From contig OZ234494.1 of assembly GCA_965153455.1 (NCBI GenBank), positions 25,101,354 through 25,165,353 on the forward strand: DNA of 64,000 bases, read 5' to 3'. The notes beneath the pieces were generated by a model. That model searched no databases. It saw only the letters and a program-made list of their open reading frames with translations, and was not told the origin of the DNA. Position 1 is the first letter of the stretch. Each line of letters starts with the position of its first letter. This document shows positions 1 through 11,568 of this stretch, piece after piece. The translations under genes were made by a program, and so were the position numbers. The DNA comes from Sphagnum compactum (Eukaryota; Bryophyta; Sphagnopsida; Sphagnales).

Positions 1-117
1 GACTGGCCGTTGCTGCATTGGTGGAGGTGATGGCCGTGGAAGCTGACACTTCGTCTTGCAGCAGCTGGAGTATTGCTGTGGTAGCTTATTAGGGCTGTGA
101 AAACGGTGCATGCATGT

Positions 118-265
118 AGTGTGGATCTTTTACTGCTTTTTTCTTCTTGCATTTTGTGTTGTTGTTGTTGCATTCAGTAGAGACTCCAGAGTCTCGAGTC
201 TCCAGTAGTGTGGATCTCGGAGTGCTTTCTCTTCTTGCATTTTTTGTTGTTGTTGTTGTTGTTGT
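118..265 (+). repeat. Imperfect direct duplication in the 5' leader of the GDPDL gene
   Basis: Two copies of a segment that begins AGTGTGGATCT, continues with TTCTTCTTGCATTTT and ends in a TTG/TGT microsatellite start at 118 and 207, 89 bp apart. The short palindrome GAGACTCCAGAGTCTC lies between them. The second copy ends about 8 bases before the chosen ATG at 273, so it probably lies in the 5' UTR. Positions 1-117 hold nothing I recognise. CTG-rich triplet runs follow inside exon 1 (about 315-333) and intron 1 (about 481-498). Confidence 0.6.
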
Positions 266-272
266 AAAAACC

Positions 273-3200
273 ATGATGGGTTCTTCTGTAGCTTCTGTCT
301 TCTCGTCTTCGTTGCTGCTGCTGCTGCTGTTGGCATTGCTGTCAGTAGTACAAGCTGAAGTGCTTTTCGATTCCAACTTGACTACAGGCCGGAATACTTT
401 GTCGGGTACGAGAATCGACCTCCGTTGGTGATGATAGTGTTCCTTTCTATTGTGTTGTATAGGTTGTAATGGTGCAATGCTGCTGCTGCTGCTGCTGTGG
501 AGTATTGCTTTCAGCTGCTTGTTATGAGAGCAAAGTTTTGTTTCATAGAGGAGTTTTTTCTCCATGCTTTGGGGGGTCAAGGGAGACTTGCATTGCAGAA
601 CTTTGATGTCAATGGCTGGGAAGCTTGTTTGGTTTGGGGGTTTTGGAGCTTTGTATTTGGCAGTGAGCATTGGAGTTTTACGTAGATCAGCTTCGGACAT
701 GACCATTTTTCAGCTCTGACAGTTGGAATGAACCTGCATCTTTTTGAACAATTTTGTGAAGCTTTTGGTAATCCAGGATCTAGACAGGAATGTTGTTGAG
801 CATTGGAGGTAGCATTTGAGGTTTTGCCATGTCCCAGGTTCTGAATTGCAAATCATGGGGGATGGATCATTGGCTGGGTTTTTCATCATACAGGTGCAGC
901 TCCTCTCATCATTGCCAATGGTGGTACATCAGGCCTTTATCCGGATCAAACAGCATTTGCTTACCAAGATGCACTTAACACGAGTTCACAGCCTCTTGCA
1001 CTCTTGTGTGATCTTCAGCTCACCAAGGATAATCTAGGGATTTGCCGTACAGGTCTGAACTTGACAACCAGTACATTCTCTACCAACTACAATGTGTCCA
1101 GCACGTACATTGTGAATGGTGTGCCCACCCGTGGATACTTCTCAGTGGACTACATGCAAGCAGACTTGCTGAATCCAAATTTCACTACTGGTATGTCTCA
1201 GTCTCCCCTTGCACTCTCCTTTTCATGTTACAAGTGGGTGCAAAGCAGACTGTTGTTTTCAAAGCAAACTGTTCACCAGGTTCTTCAATGACCGATTTGT
1301 CTATTCAAGAAATTTTGCATCAAGAGAATCATTACAAGACTACCACGAAGGATCCTTCAGTTCCAGGACCTTTTTGAAGAGATGTTTTGATTGAAACTTG
1401 TGAGGCAAATCAGCTGAGTACAAACCTAAGTGCAGTCACAGTAATAGGATAGGAACCATAGTAAGTGTAACCAGTGCTTGGTTTTTCATGTTTTAGTGTG
1501 AAAGTCACAAGTCTTTGATTTGTTCACATGATAATGTTTCTAATACATTATGGGAACATGTGGAACAATTTGGACCCACCTGGTAGTGCTGCAAGGACTT
1601 TCAGAAGTGTTAAAGAGAAAGCTTGAAAGCCATGTTCTTTGTACAGGAATCAACCTTGCAGAGAGTTGTGTTCAAAAAAATACATCATTCTATATCTGAT
1701 TTGTGTTTCATCACCAGCTGCATGTTTTTGGTGCCTGATGGATGTCTCTACACTCTTGTTTTTGCAGCTGTTCAGCCAAATCTTGCACGCTCCCCATTTT
1801 TTGATCAAGTTTTCCCTCTGTTGTCCCCAGACACTGTCGGCAGAGTACATCTGAGTTCACCTACAACTTTCTGGTTGAATGTTGAGGTATTGGCTCAACA
1901 ATTTGATCCTCCACAAACAAAACTGAGTGCAATCTCAATTGCAGAAACCCAGCTGTCAGATATTCAACTCAATTCTTGTTGGAGAAAGAAACATCTGCTT
2001 GTTGCTGATCTGGGACAATTCATAGTGGGTGTTGTAGTAGGTGTGTTGATGTTGATGGCAAGAGTGAATACCATATTGCTTGGATCACATGCATTTAATT
2101 AGATTGCTCGTGCCTGTACGCAGTATCCATCTTTCTTCCAACAGCATCCTGGGAAAAACAGCTTGGCCAGTTATCTTACTGACCTTCTGGCATCACCATC
2201 GTCTCCAGCATATTTGTCAGCGACAGAGGTGGGTATACTGAGGTTGATTGGACCCACTGCACGAAGAAGCAGAACTTCACTCATACTCAAGGTACTGGAC
2301 CCCAACACAGTTGAACAAAGTACAAACACAACATATGGAACACTGCTGCAAAATCTGATGGAGATCAGGACATATGCCTCCGGCATACTCGTTCCCAAGA
2401 ACCTCATATGGCCAATCAATGACAAAACCCAATACTTGCAAGCACATACCAACCTTATTGAAGATGCACACAAGGCAAAGCTGGCAGTCTATGCCTATGA
2501 TTTTGCCAATGATCAGTATCCCAACAGCTTCAATTACAGTTTTGATCCAATTGCAGAGTATCTGGCATATGTAGGCCAGGCTGACTTCTCTGTGGATGGG
2601 GTGCTCACAGACTTCCCATCAACCGCATCTGAAGCAATAAGTAGGGGTTTTCTTTGCTGCTGTTGTGCCAGGACATATTCATATCACCAGCTTTTTTCTT
2701 TGATTTTTGTGGGTTTGTATGGTTTCCTTTACAATGAGAAGATTTGCAAAGTCTCCATGACTGATTATTTTGTTTTGTCCCAGATTGCTATACAACTGGC
2801 TACCAACTATCTCTTGCAAGCAAAGGTATGCAACATAGCTCAATGCTGGCAACTTGTGGACCTCCTTTGCTTCTCTACAGAATTGTCATATCATTGACCA
2901 TTTTTTTACCATTTACCTGCTTTCTGACATGACTCAGTTGTGGGGATTTTGCTGAGTGAATTAAAGGATCTGAGAAGACACAACAAAACTCAAACAAACT
3001 AGTCATCTCCCACAATGGTGACAGCGGTGACTTCCCAGGTTGTACAATGCTTGCGTACACAGGAGCAATCAATGGTGGGTCTGATTACATTGACTGCCCT
3101 ATTCAGATTACGAGCGACGGTGTACCCATCTGTCAAGAAGATGCAAATCTCATCAAAAGCACTGATATTCTTACCAACCATGCTTTATGGCAAACTTACT

Positions 3201-5018
3201 ATACATCATATGCGGGCTTTCAGAATGGGTCATCCGGTGTTTTCACATTTGATGTCCCATGGGCAGACATCAGTACCCTTCGAGGTAATAGAGACTAAGA
3301 CCCCTGGGAACAAACACATCCTCCTCCCTTTCAGGAGCTTTTCTGATTATCAAAAATCTTGCTAGAAAACACAAGGCAAACACATCCTCCTCCCTTGCTC
3401 TAGAAGTTGAATTATGGAATTTTAATAATTTGTTTCTCTTACCAGCTCTTATGTACAGCCCAAACCCAGGAATTTTACGCAATACAGCAAATGATAATGT
3501 GGAGGGCGTCTTGACTTTAGCCAACTTTTTGCAGTTTGCAAAGAGTAATCCAGGCGTTGGCATATACCTTGACATTCAGGTATGCAGGATAAATTCTTGA
3601 TAGTTTTGGAGATTTTCACAGTTCTGTTGCTTTGATGCCAAATAACTTTTTTGTTGCTACTGTGGATGTGTTCTTCTGCGTATAAGTAGACAACAGTGTA
3701 CTATGGGTGATCATCATCAGCTTTTTGAATGTGTTCTCTATGTGATGCTTCAAAGCAATTGTGTTCCTTCCTCACAAACTTTGTTGTTGTTGTTTTGTTG
3801 TTTGTTTAGAATGCAGTTTACTTACGCATGGCTCACTCCCTGGATGTTGTGGATGCGGTGATTAATGCTCTTAAAAATGCAAACCTGACAAGTGGGACAG
3901 ACAAGGTTCTCATAGCATCAGAGGACAGTTCAGTCTTGCTTGCGTTTCAGCAGTCGCTGCCATTTCTTCAGCGAGTATACCATGTGCCATCAAATGGTAA
4001 CAACCCAGACATAGTCACACTCCCTGTGCTTCAGGTCTGTGGTGCTAATCCTTCTTACCTTTATGCTTTTTTCCTCGGCATCTGTGCAAATACCTCCTCC
4101 TCCTACTACTACTGTAAGTTTCTGTCTGCAGCAGAGATGTGCATGTGGAAGCTGGAATTACAAAATGCGGTGGCTATTGTACTGCAGGAAATCAAAACCT
4201 TTGCAGGATTCATTACGATTCCAGCCCAGCTGGTTGATCCAACTGATGATGCAAGTAAAACTCCTACTTATTTTTTGGCAGCACCTACACAAGTGGTGAA
4301 GCAGGCACATGATCAGAATTTGACAGTTTTGTACTACTTTGCACAAAATGAATTCTCAAGCTTTGCCTTTGATTATCGGGCTGACCCAATTATGCACATC
4401 AACTCTCTGGTGATGTATTATAATGTTGATGGCATCATCACTGATTTTCCAGCTACTGTATATAATTTCCTTCACAGTAAGCATGCCCTGCAACCTTCCT
4501 TATGATTTGACTTCATTATACAAACACATCTGGTCCTCACTTTGCAAAATTCAGTACTATAGGACTGATTGCCACATGCTAGTACCCATTTACATTTGCT
4601 AGTCTGTTTTGGTACTACATCAAGATTTCTAAATGAACACAATCACTGCATCAACAACACCTGACAGTGAGTGTCTTGATATTCCCAAATTTTTTGACTG
4701 AGGTTTCATTCTCACAAGCTCATATTCTTGGGGTTGGCTTGTTTGTGGACAGAGAATCAATGTTACAAACCAACCTTGTCAACTGCATCCCCAAACTACT
4801 CAATGTTGACTGTGGTACCGGGAGCATTCTTCCCAGCTCCTGCTGATGCCACAGCACCTACTTTGCAAGTCAGTGAACCTCCCATCTCGTTTCAGGTTCC
4901 TGGAGGACCAAAGCTAGCACCGACAGCAGCAAAGTCTGACGCAGCTGCAACAAAAATGTCCCTCGCACTCTTTTCAACACTTTCTTTGACTTCACTGCTA
5001 CTCTGTGAGTTGCTCTGA
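273..5018 (+). CDS. GDPDL: Glycerophosphodiester phosphodiesterase-like protein, GPI-anchored (SHV3/GDPDL family), ten exons
   Basis: Exons read as 273-405, 894-1190, 1768-1886, 2103-2640, 2784-2825, 3003-3284, 3446-3579, 3810-4034, 4188-4476 and 4753-5018. All introns are GT-AG, phases agree throughout, and the sum is 2325 nt (774 aa plus TGA), close to the roughly 750-aa plant family. The ATG pair at 273 begins a signal peptide (Ser/Leu-rich core ending VVQA); the upstream ATG at 147 would bury it. Two GDPD-like domains follow. The first carries APLIIANGGTSGLYPDQT and LCDLQLTKDNLGIC; the second carries VISHNGDSGDFPGCT and IQITSDGVPIC. The C-terminus has a Pro/Ala spacer and a hydrophobic tail typical of a GPI signal. 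Domain 1 has Asn where classical GDPD enzymes have the catalytic His of HRG, as expected of this divergent family; domain 2 keeps His (HNG). Known relatives act at the plasma membrane and cell wall in cellulose deposition and root-hair growth; that role here is inferred. Intron 4035-4187 is 153 bp, in frame and free of stops, so retention would add 51 residues. Confidence 0.93.
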
Positions 5019-8000
5019 AAGGAGGGCTTTAGCCTACCGATTCTTCAGCACACAGAGAAAGACAAGCGGATTAGGGGGTTGATGTAATTGCATGGGCATG
5101 TGAAGGAAGAAAGCTCTTGATCCATTTGAGCTGATGTTTGAAGTAGGTGTAGAGATAGATAACATCGCTTTGTTTGTCTTCTGTCAGCTTGCAGCCATGC
5201 AAACCAGGTGGATGGAAAGAAAGCATTACCTTAATCCACAGGTTATAATTTTACAGCATATCTGCAACTATGTGTCCACATGGTGCGTTTATCATCTTGG
5301 GTGGCCATCTACAGGAGGCAGAGAAGATCCACCAATTCAATATCCCGTGACCAAAATGTGTTTGTGTGGATGGCTTAGCTTGGTGCTTGGTGAAGACATG
5401 ATGCACGGATGGGAGAAGCATTCATCACAAAACAATAGTTCTCATATTGGACACGGGCAATTTTTGAGGGTTACTATTTTGAAGCTCTATACAACAGTTA
5501 TGCTGCTCGCAATTGGGATCTCATTGCAACCAAGTGTTCCGCAACACAGGAAGGAAAAGCAGGTGCAACATGAATAGATTGAAGAGAATAATCAAGTGCA
5601 TGTGTTCATGGTAGATCCAGACCCATCCTCAAATGATCATCGAAATTCAACCAATGAAAATGGCAATGTTAGCCATGGGTTTGTGCCAGACACAAAAATC
5701 ATGGGTCATGATCAAGAAACAGAAGGAGAAAAAAGTGTCAGCATGGTGAGACTCTGGTGATCTGGGGCCCCATCATCACCAGTACATATCCTGCTGTTGC
5801 ATTCTGCATTTTCATGAAATCTGCAGGTCATCTGGCAACTGCTGCATGTCCACCAAGTTCATTGCAAAGATTGTTGGCAGAGCAAATGAGCATAGTAAGG
5901 GGATGCCCAATTGCTCTCATTGCTTTGAATATTAGCCTCTGTTCTTGTGTGACATTTCTGGTGATAACAGCAGCTTTGTCCCCACTGGATTTTTAGGTTT
6001 CAGGTTTAAGAGGCGTCAGTGCTAATTATGCATTTTGAGCTAGTAGATCATGCGCTAATTTGCACACCTTGACAGCAACACATCCAGGACCAGTTGGTGT
6101 TTCTTAACGGCATGAGATGTTGAGTATGATTAAGAATTAAGCATGAGATGTTATTTGAGTGCTTGTTTTTTCCTATGAACATGACAACTGCTTGTGCAGC
6201 ACCCATGTTTGTCCAAGAATGTGCTCATGTTTATCAATGTTTCGCAACTTATAGGTATGAACTCTAAACCCTAAACCTTTGACTGTATGTTTTGTATCCA
6301 TCCTTCTTCCTTGATATTGATTCATTTACTAAGCGTCTTGATTACACATATGCTAAACTTTCCCTATTTAACAAGTTTCTCAAAGCTCCCCAGCTCCTTT
6401 GTTGGTCAAGGAGCTGAGGACCAAGTCATGTATGAGATGTGGGTATAATTGAATTTACTTAATCTAAGTGAAGGTCTAATGAACATATGAAATGTTGTTG
6501 ATTGATTCTTGTACTTGGTGATTCATTAGTCTTACTAAGTTTCTTATATCTAATTGATCGTAAAAGGTAATTGAGAACCTCATTGCAGTGATTTAAGTAA
6601 AATTGTGTGGGATGACTTGTAAAATTTGCAAAGGTTGTGTCAAATGAAGGGAGCTTGATTGGAATGAATGCCATTTGGGTTTGTATTTAATTCCCTAGTC
6701 TTAAGAGATTGTCAATCATTTAGTTTTGCACCTGGAACCAAATTATATTTAAAGGAGAAGAAGAATCCTAAAATGGATGTGGTATTTATACAGAATTTAC
6801 AAAATGGAGGAAGAATGCTCAACCATTCTCACGTTGCAATGATAAAGAATGGTTCAAAATGCTAGGAATTAGTGTTCAAAGAATACCAACCAATGTTTTG
6901 AGGTGAAGAGTGAGACCTATGTTTCTTCCTTGAACACTGATTCAAAACATCGAACGTGCAAATGGCAATAGTTCGAATTAAGCTTCCCTCATTCAACACA
7001 ATTTGTATTAAATTTTTTAGTCGTAACCCATACAATTCTATTGGCATCTACAAACTTTATGACATCCTACAGAATACAAATTGAATTCCAAATTTTTATT
7101 TTATAATCCTAATCACAAACAATTTTGTTGGTATCAACAAATTGTGTGACATCCTACAACATACAATTTGATTCCCAATTTCCAAACCAAAAATCAACCC
7201 CAGGTTGATGGGGTCTCAAGATAAAAGACTTTTGTTGTTGTGTTAGCAAACCCATGAGTTCTTACATATTGAGAGGGTTCACACAAATTAGTATAGGCAA
7301 GAACTTTAACTATGCACAATGTTAATGACATCACATGGCCCACATATGTTGAAACTTGGCATAATCATATAAATAAAACTAATGTGATTGTTCATGATTG
7401 AATCCTCACATGCGTCAATACAATCTTCAACCTCCACCAATGAATCCTTGGCATTAAATTAACTAAACATATACATGTTTGGAAGATGGTACTTATGAAC
7501 TTTCTTACTAAATTTTCCACAATTTAGTAATCTTGTTTAGCCTAATTATCATCATATATTCTTTAGTTAATTAAACTCATCCACATTGAGATCCAATGAA
7601 TAATCCAAACCTCTATTGACACAAACGCCCAAGATTTGACCCATGCATTCTTGACCAAGGGAAGGTAAGGTTTTAGGAATGGATGAAAAGGGTGGAACAT
7701 TATTACCATACTTTTCAAATCTCTAATTTACTCTCATGGAGTTGAATATTTAGTTGTCTTAACTCAATTATGCTTGTTTGAATTTTTTAAAACATTTTCC
7801 CACAAATTTGGTAATTAAGACTTATTAATTATGAAATGTTCAACTTTCTAACTATCCATTTTCCAAATTATTTTATGTGACTACGGTTATTGTTTACTTC
7901 AACTTTCTAACTATCCATTTTCCAAATTATTTTATGTGACTACCGTTATTATTTACTCATCTATTTGATCTCCTTGGGTTGGGACTTTGGGAGCAGTGTG

Positions 8001-8364
8001 CGGATAACCTTGACTTGGCTGTTCTCCAGAAATCAAAGAATTGGGTTTGGCCGCAAATGGCAGTTGTCAAAACATCAAACAACCCAATCAAAGAACCAAC
8101 CCTGAAACACTTGTTCTCTGCCAGTTATTTGAGTTTTTCAAAAATCTGGGGATCTGGATTCAGCGGTTGTTTTGTTTTGTTCTCAATTTTTTATGAACCC
8201 TCATAACTGAAGCTTTTCTTCTATTTTGAAATTTTTCAAAAACCCGGAACTAGATCTTATAACAAATTGATAAGAACCCAACAATGGTTTCAAACCAATG
8301 TTCCAAAAGTATTATAATCTTTGGATTAAAGCATTTCTTGCACTCGGGATTGGAGGATTAGAAC
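5019..8364. other. Intergenic DNA downstream of GDPDL
   Basis: The first 700 bp probably include the GDPDL 3' UTR. A frame open from 5134 to 5577 continues after one TAG to about 5756, and a possible exon 5580-5743 ends in a good donor (ATG|GTGAGA), but I recognise no domain in it. From about 6000 the sequence becomes AT-rich. It holds the motif CTCTAAACCCTAAACC near 6265 (two telomere-type units), a diverged direct duplication near 7039 and 7128, and a recent tandem repeat at 7841-7957. Confidence 0.5.
7841..7957. repeat. 59-bp tandem duplication
   Basis: Two adjacent copies, 7841-7899 and 7900-7957, begin CAACTTTCTAACTATCCATT and end in a stretch with ATGTGACTAC then TTATT. They differ at only a few positions, so the duplication is recent compared with its surroundings. 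No gene is nearby. Confidence 0.85.
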
Positions 8365-9159
8365 CAGTGTTGGGTAGTTCTTTACTTTTATGAAAACAAA
8401 AAGACAGATTTCTGTTCTTTAAAACAAATTGGAATCGTCTTAGTTCCAGATCCAGTTCTAGTTGCACGAATTGAACAGGAAATCTTGGTCCAGTTCTTTT
8501 TCTCTTTTTTTCTAATCTCATTTCTCATTCTGAAAATCAATCCCATGTCAAAAACCTTGTTCTTACTATCCAGAACTTGAACTGGTGATACTCTGCCAAT
8601 TAAGCACTGGTTCCAATAGCTGTTTTTCTCTTTTTGAAATGTACCTTGGTTGTGTTTCTAGTTCAATTCCACACATTGTTTCTACTTACAACTGAAGTTT
8701 CTTCACAAAATAATTCACGAAAAAGGTGTAGCTGAAGAAAAGGGGAATTTTTATTGATATCTTTTCCAAAATTGTAGAGAATTGAACTCCCAACTTGTGA
8801 AAAGCTATTTATGATCTCAACCCATTGAGTGACTATTACAAACAACAAAGCAAGACAATTGTATTTTGCATACTTGATTCTAGATTATTGAAATTTCTAA
8901 AGAAATGAAATTTGAAACTGCTTAACCTCGATTTGTTAAATAAATAAATATTCAGCAGAGAAGCATCCAAAACATCAGTTGTACCTAAGATATATAGAAT
9001 CAAGAATCCACTTTCAGATCCAATTCTTTAATAATAAAAAAGAGTTTGGAGTTTTGAAAATCAATCCTGGTTTGGATCTAGTTCTTAATATGCAGAATCA
9101 AAACCACTGCAACTTAGTTCTTATGCACCAAAGCCAGTTAGCCTAGCTGCCCAACACTG
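8365..9159. mobile_element. Non-autonomous hAT-like DNA transposon (copy 1)
   Basis: The left end is CAGTGTTGGGTAGTTC and the right end is the complement of CAGTGTTGGGCAGCT. The flanks are ATTAGAAC (8357-8364) and ATTCTAAC (9160-9167), an 8-bp target-site duplication with two changes. Terminal CAGTGTTG with 8-bp duplications is characteristic of the hAT superfamily. At 795 bp it has no transposase frame, so it would depend on another element. Its left end resembles that of the copy at 11005 (both run into CTTTA...TTTTATGA). Confidence 0.7.
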
Positions 9160-9721
9160 ATTCTAACCTCCCTCTTCTTAGTGAGGTGTAGGGGATAAGA
9201 CTGTGGGCTTCCTCATAAGTCAGAAACTGATGTACCAGAGGGAAGGGCCCCTCAGGCTGTCAAATTCTGGTTTTGAAGTCATGGCACAAATTAATTAGTT
9301 TCTGAGATTTTGTGCAGACTAGGCTAAGGGGTTGGGAATTGCAGGCATTCCTGGTGGACCTAATCAGAGAGTTGTAACTTAAGCAGAGTTAGTAGCACAC
9401 TAACCCAATCATGAATGATGAAGAGTCATTACAAACTTGTAACTTAACCAGGGTTTGTACACTATCCAATCATCAATGAAGAGTCCTGATGACAAAAGTT
9501 GTAACTTAACCAGAGCTGGTACACTACCCAATCATCAATGAAGGCCCAAAAACTGATCTTGTTGGCTCACTTTTTAATTTGCAGGTCCAGATTGTGCACA
9601 CTGCACAGTCCACAGAAATGTAGCAGGCACAGATTTCAATACATACATTTTCCCAAGTTAAATGTAAATTATGAGGGAACAGGTTTATGTTAACACTTAA
9701 CAACTGAGCTGTTGGGTCTTC

Positions 9722-10050
9722 GGGTGACTTTAGACAAGGGTCCAAAGTCCAGGGACCACTGAATTCAAGCAATCTTATTGGTCAAAAGCTTTAAATTGGT
9801 CCCAAGGCCTTTAGATGAGGGTCCAAGACCAAAAAGTGGCAAATTGAGGCTAAACCTACATGGCACCTGTTTTGGAGGGAAAGTCAATTGGTTCAGACCA
9901 AAAAACAGTGCTAAAAGGAGAGCTCCTAATTTGGAGAACCAAGAATCAGCTAGGGACCAAGGTACAGTCCAACTCAAGGGAAGGGTTCAATTTGCTTCAA
10001 ATCAGTCCAAATTGGTTCCTAGGAAATTGGACCCTCGTCTAAAGTGGGCC
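9722..10050. mobile_element. Short terminal-inverted-repeat element (MITE-like)
   Basis: The left end reads ACTTTAGACAAGGGTCC and the right end is the complement of ACTTTAGACGAGGGTCC. About 18 of 22 terminal bases match by eye, with weaker pairing further in. No coding frame and no clear target duplication are seen. A copy of its left 170 bp lies in reverse orientation at 62038-62206, and part of it is inverted again at 10484-10577. Confidence 0.6.
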
Positions 10051-10483
10051 TTATTGTCCATTGTAATCCACTAAATCTCATGCTGAATCAGCCACTAATC
10101 GCCCGTGCTCATTGTTGATACTGCTAATCAGCCGGCCTTGCTGAGTCTACAACATACGTTTTGTACAACATTGTATACAGTATAACAGTTGTTAATGCAA
10201 GGGAGCTGGCAAGGTTTGGCTATCAGGCTTGACTGCATTCTTGCTAGAGGCTGGAAGTAACCAAACCCTACCTGCTCTCAAGTACAACAAAGTTTTTACT
10301 ATAGATTGAAGTCTAGGGTGATAAGTGCCCAATAGTAGAGTATTCTTGCAGTGGTCCTCGGTTTGAACCAATGTTAAGGATAGCTTTTTGGGTTTTCAAT
10401 TGGGTCCAAGTTCGAATCTGCATCGAGTTCTAAGAATCGAATCTCAAGGGTCTACATGGACCTGGCCAAGAACTGGACCCAAG

Positions 10484-10577
10484 AAGTCTAAAGGCCTTGG
10501 GACCAATTTAAAGCTTTCAACCAATAAGACCGCTTGAATTCATTGGTCCCTGGACCTTGGACCCTCATCCAAAGTCG
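10484..10577 (-). repeat. Inverted copy of the 9722-9818 arm
   Basis: Read on the minus strand, this stretch follows 9722-9818 nearly base for base, including AGGGACCA, GAATTCAAGC, TCTTATTGG and GCTTTAAATTGGTCCC. The pair could be the ends of a larger 850-bp element or a nested inverted insertion. An A/T-rich stretch with AGAACC-type words lies on either side. Confidence 0.75.
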
Positions 10578-11004
10578 CTCTTAGAAAGCTTGGAGGGAGA
10601 AAATGTACTGTTTTCTCCTTTGCTCAATAAAAGAAACAGTTGCATTGTCTAGTGACTGAAATACTCCTTTTAGCTTCACTTTGTTTTTCCTTTGGTTTGA
10701 AAGATAAATGCATAGATGTGAGGAGCACTACTCTCTATCCAGAATTCTGAAGAGTAGGTACCTGGACAACCCATGTAGAAGTGGATTTTGTCAGTTGAAC
10801 TAGTGTGCTGTGCTAACACAGCACTTCTAGAAATGGCAGCTCGCAAGCTAGATTGGAGTCTGACCTCATTGGAGGACAGCGCTCTAATGATGTTCATGGG
10901 GTGCATGAGAGTGCCATCAAATGGGGCATCATCACTCCCGGACCTGTATATGATGAGATTTTTTGAGTAAAAAGATTTGTTTCTACTTACTTGAGATTCT
11001 CTCC

Positions 11005-11568
11005 AGTGTTCGCTGCTTCTTTAGTTTTTATGAGAAACCTCTAGTTCCTGTTCCACACATAAATGGAACCAGGAATCTGGTTCCAGGTGATGTTCTTCAA
11101 TTCCAATTCAAGTTATGGAAATCAGACCAGGTGCTGGTCCAGTGCTTACGAACCTGGACTGGAACCAAAGATTAGTCCATAGATCTGGTCACTTTTTTTT
11201 TTCCTCAAGAACATGTATCTCAATTCTGGTTTAGAATTGAGAACTCCATTTTGAGTCCAGTTCTTTAAAAAATAATCTTGTCCCAATTCCAGTTCTGAAA
11301 ACACTAAGAAAAACAGAGTGTCCATTGGAACTGGTTTTTACAACTAATTCGTGTCCTGTTCAACTATGTTGCAATTGGTTTTTGCAACTAATTTTTGTCC
11401 CACACAACTAAAAAGTAGTTGTACAGGACAAAAATTATTCACAAGGACTAGTTACAATGAACACCAATTTGTCTCATGATAAAATCAGAACCTGATTCCA
11501 AGTTTGTTTCGGTACTAACCCAAATCAGCAATTCTTACTCACCAATGTGGGTACCCGCCCAACACTTG
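11005..11568. mobile_element. Non-autonomous hAT-like DNA transposon (copy 2)
   Basis: The ends read AGTGTTCGCTGC and the complement of CAAGTGTTGGGCGGG. Both sides are flanked by TTCTCTCC (10997-11004 and 11569-11576), an exact 8-bp duplication. The exact first base is uncertain because the left CA overlaps the duplication. An internal foldback at about 11383-11440 pairs AATTTTTGTCC with GGACAAAAATT. No transposase frame is present. Confidence 0.65.

Noticed and set aside
89-706. A 205-codon minus-strand open frame over the GDPDL start
   Set aside because: It is antisense to exon 1 and to CTG/TTG microsatellites; poly-Ser and poly-Thr runs come from the triplets.
5134-5996. Open frames after GDPDL that might be another gene
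   Set aside because: Coding-like patches exist (5580-5743), but no domain, no consistent exon chain and an in-frame TAG; most simply 3' UTR or relic.
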